Origin: Nitrospiria bacterium
GTDB taxonomy: Bacteria > Nitrospirota > CAKKRA01 > 9FT-COMBO-42-15
Reading direction: 5' to 3'
DNA length: 9,974 nt
Assembly (NCBI GenBank): GCA_919903585.1
Contig: CAKKST010000310.1
Span: forward strand, 1-9,974
Of this stretch, positions 5,615 through 9,974 are shown in pieces. How positions within the stretch are numbered: position 1 is the stretch's first letter; every line of letters starts with the position of its first letter. The notes beneath the pieces are model-generated. The model saw nothing but the letters and a program-made list of their open reading frames with translations. It was not told where the DNA came from and searched no databases. The translations under genes and the position numbers were made by a program.

Positions 5615-6997
5615 CTAAGCCCCTTCCTTAGCTATTGTTGGTGTTATAAAGATAAGGAGTTCATTCTGCTCGTCAAGTACACTCTGCTTTTTAAATAACC
5701 AGCCTAAAATTGGTATCTTGGAAAGAAAGGGAACGCCATTCTCTGCATCAGATATCTCCTTTGTAAAGATGCCTCCAATTACAATTGTATCACCATTCCT
5801 GATTATCATATCAGTATGGGCATTCTTTTTGACAATGGTGGGTATATTATCAACCTGCCTTGTCCAGTCAGGCTCGGCCTTCTCAGCCTTTACATTCATT
5901 ACAATCTGATCATCTGATGTGATATGAGGTGTTACTGTAAGTGAGAGAGAGGCATTTATGATCTTTATCTCTGTTGTAGTCACCCCTGATACTGTTGAAA
6001 GCACCCTTATTGGTATATCCCTGCCGCTTGATATCTTCGCCTCTTTATTATCAAGGGTCAATATCTTTGGATTGGAAAGTACCTTTCCCTTGCCGGTGCT
6101 CTCCATTGCAGATAATTGAAGGTCAAGTCCTAAGCTTTTTGTTAGATAGGATATACCAATAGCCCCGCCGCTTCCAGCCCCGACAGCGGCCGGGAGATTA
6201 ACCAGAAAACCTGTTCCACCAATACCAATGCCGCCTGTTAATGGGGTATAAGTAGTATCTGTGGAGTTTGTCTTTGTGCCGCCGCCGGAAAGCAGATAAT
6301 TACCATGAACCCTCCCGCTCCTTGATACAATATTTCCAGCATAATCAGCGCCCCACTGGATTCCGAGCTCGCGGGAGAAGCCTGACCTTGCCTCCACAAT
6401 CCTCGCCTCAATCATAACCTGCGGCGTCCTTGTGTCAAGGCTCTTAACCAAGGATGCAATTCTCTCCACATTATCTGCCACATCGCGGACAATCAATGTA
6501 TTTGTCCTCTGATCCATGGTTATCTTGCCCTTGCTGCTGAGCATATTTTTCAGGTTTTCAGATATCTCCTTTGCGTTCGCAAAATCAACAGGTATCCGCC
6601 TTGTAACAAGCCCCTCTTCGCCCTCTCCAAAAGGTGAGGCGACCATCATCATGATATTGCCTTCTTTACGGTAGGTAAGGTTGTTTATTTTAAGTATCGT
6701 TTCTATTGCATCCATCAGTCTTACCCTGTTAAAACTCAGGGTAACCTTACCGGAAATCTTTTCACTGATAATAATATTCAGATTATTCTCCTGCCCAAGC
6801 GCCCTGAGGACATCCTTTATATCCGCATCCCTGAATTCCATTGTGTAAAGCAGCTCTGCCGGCCTTTTTAGATTAGCCTCATCCTTATCCTTCTCTATTG
6901 AGATAGGTTTATTGGCCTCTGCATAGGCATTAACACAGATAGAAAACAGCGCCATTGAAATTATCTGTAAAAATATCCTTTTAATGTTTCTACTCAT
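5615..6997 (-). CDS. pilQ: Type IV pilus secretin PilQ (short form)
   Basis: This outer-membrane secretin forms the ring through which the pilus passes. At 460 residues it has a signal peptide (about 1-27, cleavage after NAYA or AYAEA), a secretin/TonB short N-terminal domain (about 51-120, FRDADIKDVLRALGQENN), an N1/Secretin_N ring domain (about 131-190, RIPVDFANAKEISENL) and a C-terminal secretin domain (about 192-455). The secretin domain includes VPFLSKIPILGWLFK (422-436) and ends in LLIFITPTI. Glycine-rich stretches at 237-281 lie where the gate and loops are expected. It lacks the AMIN domains that many PilQ proteins carry before the N0 domain, so it is shorter than usual. AAGGAGG lies close upstream of the ATG. 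It follows pilP by 37 bp. GspD is an alternative family name, but the pilMNOP context decides for PilQ. Confidence 0.95.
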   Translation of the reverse strand: MSRNIKRIFLQIISMALFSICVNAYAEANKPISIEKDKDEANLKRPAELLYTMEFRDADIKDVLRALGQENNLNIIISEKISGKVTLSFNRVRLMDAIETILKINNLTYRKEGNIMMMVASPFGEGEEGLVTRRIPVDFANAKEISENLKNMLSSKGKITMDQRTNTLIVRDVADNVERIASLVKSLDTRTPQVMIEARIVEARSGFSRELGIQWGADYAGNIVSRSGRVHGNYLLSGGGTKTNSTDTTYTPLTGGIGIGGTGFLVNLPAAVGAGSGGAIGISYLTKSLGLDLQLSAMESTGKGKVLSNPKILTLDNKEAKISSGRDIPIRVLSTVSGVTTTEIKIINASLSLTVTPHITSDDQIVMNVKAEKAEPDWTRQVDNIPTIVKKNAHTDMIIRNGDTIVIGGIFTKEISDAENGVPFLSKIPILGWLFKKQSVLDEQNELLIFITPTIAKEGA

Positions 6998-7034
6998 CCT
7001 TCCCTCCTCCTTTCATTAAAGAGGGTCGCTTGAT

Positions 7035-7445
7035 TTATGGATTGGATGAAAACCTTTCCACCATCAGCTCAATCTTTTCATCCCCGTCAGACAATATTAC
7101 CCTGTCCTTTAAGATTTCAACAAGTTTTTTGCCAGATACAACATCCCCTTTTTTCATTACCTTGTTGTTTATGATAGCCACACCACCGCCGCTTTTATAT
7201 ATAACGCCGCTTAACACCATCCCATTTATCCTTAGGGCGCCCTCCTGCCCCTTCTGCCTCATATTTTTAGGGACAAGAAAGGGGTCATTCCCCCACTTAT
7301 ATTGAGACTCGTTTTTTTCCAGTCCTGTGGTATTAACATCCATAAGAGAGTTTTTGTCCTTCTCTGCAAAGGCGCTTTTGATGCCGCCTTTGTCTATCAG
7401 CAGTAAATTAATAAGAATCAGAAAAAGGCTTATAATGACCTTCAT
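7035..7445 (-). CDS. pilP: Type IV pilus alignment protein PilP
   Basis: The periplasmic PilP connects the PilNO inner-membrane complex with the PilQ secretin. From the ATG at 7445 the product has 136 residues: a signal peptide or membrane anchor (about 1-27, ending SAFA), a linker, and a C-terminal beta domain (about 50-130). The beta domain carries WGNDPF (51-56), INGMVLSGVIY (73-83), VAIINNKVMKKGD (89-101) and VILSDGD (116-122), the PilP/GspC homology pattern. The upstream ATG at 7478 would overlap pilO and add MPLHLYQRNRY, which is less likely. The chosen start lies 4 bases after the pilO stop with AAAGGAATAG upstream. There is no cysteine anywhere in the protein, so unlike classical PilP it cannot be a lipoprotein. 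Confidence 0.87.
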   Translation of the reverse strand: MKVIISLFLILINLLLIDKGGIKSAFAEKDKNSLMDVNTTGLEKNESQYKWGNDPFLVPKNMRQKGQEGALRINGMVLSGVIYKSGGGVAIINNKVMKKGDVVSGKKLVEILKDRVILSDGDEKIELMVERFSSNP

Positions 7446-7449
7446 ATAT

Positions 7450-8034
7450 CTATTCCTTTGGTATAAATGTAACGGCATCTATCCTTGCCATAGAAAGAGG
7501 ATGGGATGCCAGATTTAACTCTATCCTTATATCATTTATTACCATTCCCCTCGGCAGATCCTCCAGCGCCTTCACATACTCACCGAGCTGCTGATATTTT
7601 GCCCTTAAATCTATGCTCAGTTTTAACTCCATGTATCTTCCCTTGTCCTCTACCATAGTTGGTTTTATGGCAATAAAATCCACCTTTGTCCCCCTTGCCA
7701 GTCTTGTAAATTCTTCCAAAAGGAAGGACAGCTTTGTTGCGTCGCCTGTCAGCCTCCTTATCTCAGTTAATTCATTGGCAGGCGCTGCCTTTTTCAGCTC
7801 GTCTATCCTTTTTGCCATCTCTGTAATCTGTGCAGTAAAAGATGTGAGCTCATTATTTATCGTTATAATCTCACTTCTCAGGCTATTTGCCTCCTTTGCC
7901 TTTGAAAGATACAGCGCCTGGTAAAAGAAAAAATAAAAGGCCGCAATTATTGTAACAATAATAATTATCTTTTCTCTCCAACTTAGTTTAGAGAGATCAA
8001 GATTTAACAATTGTTGAGGTAATATATTCTCCAT
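7450..8034 (-). CDS. pilO: Type IV pilus inner-membrane protein PilO
   Basis: This is a 194-residue bitopic inner-membrane protein that pairs with PilN. It has a short cytoplasmic tail, one membrane helix (about 22-42, KIIIIVTIIAAFYFFFYQA), a periplasmic coiled coil (about 46-85) and a C-terminal ferredoxin-like region (about 100-192). MELKLSIDLRAKYQQLGEYV (135-154) is a typical PilO strand-helix element. The first ATG lies one base after the pilN stop, and AAAAGG at the end of pilN can serve as ribosome site, so translational coupling is likely. The match rests on order and architecture as much as on sequence, since PilO families diverge strongly. Confidence 0.92.
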   Translation of the reverse strand: MENILPQQLLNLDLSKLSWREKIIIIVTIIAAFYFFFYQALYLSKAKEANSLRSEIITINNELTSFTAQITEMAKRIDELKKAAPANELTEIRRLTGDATKLSFLLEEFTRLARGTKVDFIAIKPTMVEDKGRYMELKLSIDLRAKYQQLGEYVKALEDLPRGMVINDIRIELNLASHPLSMARIDAVTFIPKE

Positions 8035-8035
8035 A

Positions 8036-8614
8036 TTAGGGCCTTTTTATGGCAGCAGTAACATCAAAATTTACCACCGACTGCCCTGAGAGGTCGCTCT
8101 GCTGGGCAAAATTCAGATTTATATTTGTAAATGAATCTGACCTCTCAATAGCAGCAATAAAATTGGTGACATCTGCATGGCTCATGGCATTACCGCTAAA
8201 ATGCATCTCCTTCTTATCAGTATCTCTTTTCTTTCTGCTCTCAATTACTGTAAACCAGAGATCAGGGGTGGTAAGAAAACTTAACTCACGTAAAACAGTC
8301 GACCATGTTATCCTTTCCTTTAGCAGATCCCTTAGGTTTAGTGTTTCACCCCCCTTGTCTTTAGCAACGGCGCCCTTTGCAGACAGCCTGTTCATCTCTT
8401 CAATCATGGCAGTGAGTTCCTTATTTATATTATCCCTTTTAGTAATAATCTGTGTCTTCTCTTTTTTAAGCTTCTGTACCTCATAATATTTAAAGCCGTA
8501 TGTTACGCCCCAGATTATTATTATAAGGATTAATCCTAAGGCAAAAATCTTCTCCTTTGATATTCCACCTTCCCTCTCAGACTCTCCGGGGATAAGATTT
8601 ATATAATCCTTCAT
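8036..8614 (-). CDS. pilN: Type IV pilus inner-membrane protein PilN
   Basis: The 192-residue product has the PilN layout. A short cytoplasmic tail holds INLIPGE (5-11), the conserved segment that docks into PilM in solved PilM-PilN structures. A membrane helix follows (about 23-40), then a coiled coil (about 44-79) and a periplasmic ferredoxin-like domain (about 100-190). WSTVLRELSFLTTPDLWFT (104-122) is a typical PilN stretch. The ATG at 8614 follows the pilM stop by 6 bases, with AAAGGAAT overlapping the junction. It should heterodimerise with the PilO encoded directly after it. Confidence 0.93.
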   Translation of the reverse strand: MKDYINLIPGESEREGGISKEKIFALGLILIIIIWGVTYGFKYYEVQKLKKEKTQIITKRDNINKELTAMIEEMNRLSAKGAVAKDKGGETLNLRDLLKERITWSTVLRELSFLTTPDLWFTVIESRKKRDTDKKEMHFSGNAMSHADVTNFIAAIERSDSFTNINLNFAQQSDLSGQSVVNFDVTAAIKRP

Positions 8615-8620
8615 ATTCCT

Positions 8621-9706
8621 TTATCTCATAAGGCCAAGGGCAATACCCACTGAGGTTGAAAAGCGTGGCGCCATAGATTCCAGTTTATAAAAGGCATCGC
8701 TGCGGTAATTAACATTAAAAAATGGATTATCAATAACAACAGGGATATCAAAGAATGAAGACATATATTCCTTAAAGCCCGGCATGAGTGAAGTCCCGCC
8801 TGACAGAACAATCCTCTGCAATATCCCTTCCCTGAACTGCGCCCTGTAATAATCAATAGAACGTTGTATCTCAAGCACAAAATTATCTACAATTGACCTT
8901 ATAATTTCCTTCTCTTCTCTACCAGCCGTATTAATGCCGCCCTCCTCTATAGATTGCGCAGGTATCGTTGATCTCATACTCATACCCTTTTCCTTTTTTA
9001 AGAGCTCGGCCTCATTATACCCTGTCTTTAGATTTTCCTCTATCGCCCTTGTAATATTATTGCCGCCTAAGTATATATTTCGGGTAAATCTCAGCACCTT
9101 TTTTTTTGATACATTTATATCCGTCTTCCCGGCGCCAATATCTACATACACAACATTTTCTTCATAGGCCGCATAATTTTTCTTAACAATATTTAGCATT
9201 GCAAGTGGATTAACTGTCAGCAGATTTAATTGAATCCCTGATTTCTTGAATACTGCCATATTGTTGAATACAGTTTCCTTCTCCACTGCTACAATCAACA
9301 ACTCATATTTTTTAATGTCCCTGTCGTCTATCTCACCCATTACCAGAAAATCAATTATCATGCCCTCTGTCGGGAAATTTATGACCTTCTTTGCCTCCCA
9401 TTTTACAGCCTCTGCCAGCTCATCCTTAGGCATCTTGGGAAGGGTAAGATACCGTATGGTGGGGGTATAGGTAGTAAAAACAGCGCCCATCTTCTGCTTC
9501 TTTATCCTGCCTTCTTCAAGAAGGTTATCTAAGGTATCTGGAATCTTCTCCTCTGACCTCTCTTTTGGAATCTCGGCAAGGCCTGCATAGAGAAGTTTGG
9601 CATTCCTTATTGACCCGCTAAGCTGCACCACCTTTATAGAAGAGCTTCCGATATCTATTCCTACTACAGGACTTCTAAATAGGCTAAGATCAAATCCTAT
9701 AGCCAA
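8621..9706 (-). CDS. pilM: Type IV pilus actin-like ATPase PilM
   Basis: PilM is a cytoplasmic, actin-fold, FtsA-like protein that binds the N-terminal tail of PilN and ATP. Counted from the TTG at 9706 (361 residues), it shows phosphate loop 1 GIDIGSSSIKVV (16-27), the PilM hallmark LPKMPKDELAEAVKWEAKK (89-107), phosphate loop 2 YVDIGAGKTDI (187-197), the adenosine motif LSGGTSLMPGF (301-311) and a C-terminal SVGIALGLM helix. Three starts are possible: TTG at 9736, ATG at 9724 and TTG at 9706. I prefer 9706 because GGGAGG (9717-9712) lies 5 bases upstream, while the other two lack a ribosome site. It also gives a normal short lead into GIDIG. It heads the pil cluster, and a TATAAT box lies upstream at 9766-9771. 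Confidence 0.93.
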   Translation of the reverse strand: MAIGFDLSLFRSPVVGIDIGSSSIKVVQLSGSIRNAKLLYAGLAEIPKERSEEKIPDTLDNLLEEGRIKKQKMGAVFTTYTPTIRYLTLPKMPKDELAEAVKWEAKKVINFPTEGMIIDFLVMGEIDDRDIKKYELLIVAVEKETVFNNMAVFKKSGIQLNLLTVNPLAMLNIVKKNYAAYEENVVYVDIGAGKTDINVSKKKVLRFTRNIYLGGNNITRAIEENLKTGYNEAELLKKEKGMSMRSTIPAQSIEEGGINTAGREEKEIIRSIVDNFVLEIQRSIDYYRAQFREGILQRIVLSGGTSLMPGFKEYMSSFFDIPVVIDNPFFNVNYRSDAFYKLESMAPRFSTSVGIALGLMR

Positions 9707-9765
9707 AAAGGCCTCCCATTTCATCTTTATGAACAATGTATAATCTAACTATACTTGTGCGTCTA

Positions 9766-9771
9766 ATTATA
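9766..9771 (-). promoter_or_regulatory. Candidate -10 box of the pilM operon promoter
   Basis: The minus strand carries a perfect TATAAT here, about 60 bases before the preferred pilM start. No good -35 box stands 15-19 bases upstream; that position is a T-rich tract, so the promoter would be weak alone or need an activator. No sigma54 -24/-12 pair is evident. Assignment rests on position and the -10 match only. Confidence 0.38.
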
Positions 9772-9858
9772 GTTTAGCATAAACCTTCAAAAAATCAAGT
9801 TTTTAATGGGAATTAGGGCGGGCAAATGGTATTTCACCCTGTCAGAAACAGGAAGATT

Positions 9859-9896
9859 ATTGCCAGAGAATTGCCTAAATATTGCCTTAAAATGCC
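9859..9896. repeat. Helically phased ATTGCC repeats upstream of pilM
   Basis: ATTGCC occurs at 9859-9864, 9870-9875 and 9881-9886, exactly 11 bases apart. A fourth, shortened copy, ATGCC, falls in the same phase at 9892-9896. The spacers are AT-rich (AGAGA, TAAAT, TTAAA). On the minus strand the unit reads GGCAAT. The array lies about 90-125 bases upstream of the TATAAT box. One-turn spacing places each copy on the same face of the helix, as in multi-subunit regulator sites or bent DNA; that role is inference. Confidence 0.5.
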
Positions 9897-9948
9897 TATA
9901 AATCAATAGATATTAAGGGTCTCATAATTGAATTGACATAGATTAGAA

Positions 9949-9974
9949 AATCTCCCCTTGCCCCTCTTTGCCAA
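9949..9974. repeat. Start of a probable dispersed palindromic repeat (cut by window end)
   Basis: The sequence AATCTCCCCTTGCCCCTC followed by TTTGCCAA resembles the left arm of REP-like elements with complementary C- and G-rich arms around a TTTGCCAAAG-type centre. Such elements are scattered in some diderm genomes. The right arm would lie beyond the window, so the palindrome cannot be confirmed here. Confidence 0.35.

Larger units (their letters stand above)
9707..9974. other. Intergenic region upstream of pilM
   Basis: No convincing gene is seen on either strand. Besides the TATAAT box, the phased repeats and the terminal repeat, it holds a small perfect hairpin CCTGT-CAGAA-ACAGG (9838-9852) without a T-tract and a TTGACA (9933-9938, plus strand) with no fitting -10 box. 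The next gene lies outside the window. Confidence 0.5.

Noticed and set aside
8049..8486. Plus-strand open frame of 145 codons opposite pilN
   Set aside because: It is a shadow of pilN; the minus-strand frame has the PilN motif, membrane helix and operon spacing.
9933..9961. Plus-strand promoter from TTGACA at 9933-9938
   Set aside because: The position 17 bases downstream is CCTTGC-like, inside the C-rich repeat, with no -10 box.
1..9974. CRISPR array, tRNA, rRNA, transposase or phage genes
   Set aside because: None was found by reading both strands; no regular repeat-spacer array, cloverleaf or transposase motif is apparent.

Overview
The window suggests a diderm (outer-membrane) bacterium with moderately AT-rich DNA. 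The evidence is a complete type IV pilus alignment-complex cluster with an outer-membrane secretin, all on the minus strand. The protein flavour resembles Nitrospirota or Desulfobacterota-like lineages, but that is an impression and no taxonomic marker is present.

Left end (1-797): a plus-strand five-helix membrane protein gene is packed between GTTAGGC (98-104) and GCCTAAC (731-737). The latter opens a 67-bp imperfect palindrome with bulged bases on its left arm. This is the layout of an integron gene cassette with its attC site. The flank to its left (1-97) is unidentified. No integrase is visible, but it could lie outside the window.

798-2991, minus strand: a flavin-dependent nitronate monooxygenase-like enzyme (860-1960) and a membrane-anchored M23 peptidoglycan hydrolase (2074-2991). 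The hydrolase has a good sigma70-type promoter at 3054-3082. A possible attC half-site (2037-2059) lies between the two genes.

3124-9706, minus strand, read right to left: pilM, pilN, pilO, pilP, pilQ, cutA, a PAS-like fragment, a GspE/PilB-type ATPase and an endonuclease III-family DNA glycosylase. PilM (cytoplasmic, actin-like) binds the PilN tail. PilN and PilO form the inner-membrane scaffold, PilP bridges the periplasm, and PilQ is the outer-membrane pore. The ATPase would drive pilus assembly or secretion. Gaps of 1 to 7 bp link pilM-pilN-pilO-pilP and pilQ-cutA, so one main transcript is likely. The PAS fragment and the ATPase read as one protein split by a one-base frameshift at a run of four G. 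No pilin, PilC platform protein or PilT is in the window.

Right end (9707-9974): an intergenic region upstream of pilM with a TATAAT box, four ATTGCC-type repeats spaced about 11 bp (one helical turn), and the start of what looks like a dispersed palindromic repeat cut by the window edge.

Most of the window is ordinary. The items most worth a second look are the integron cassette, the broken PAS-ATPase fusion, the helically phased repeats, and the glycosylase lacking both the catalytic lysine and the fourth cluster cysteine.
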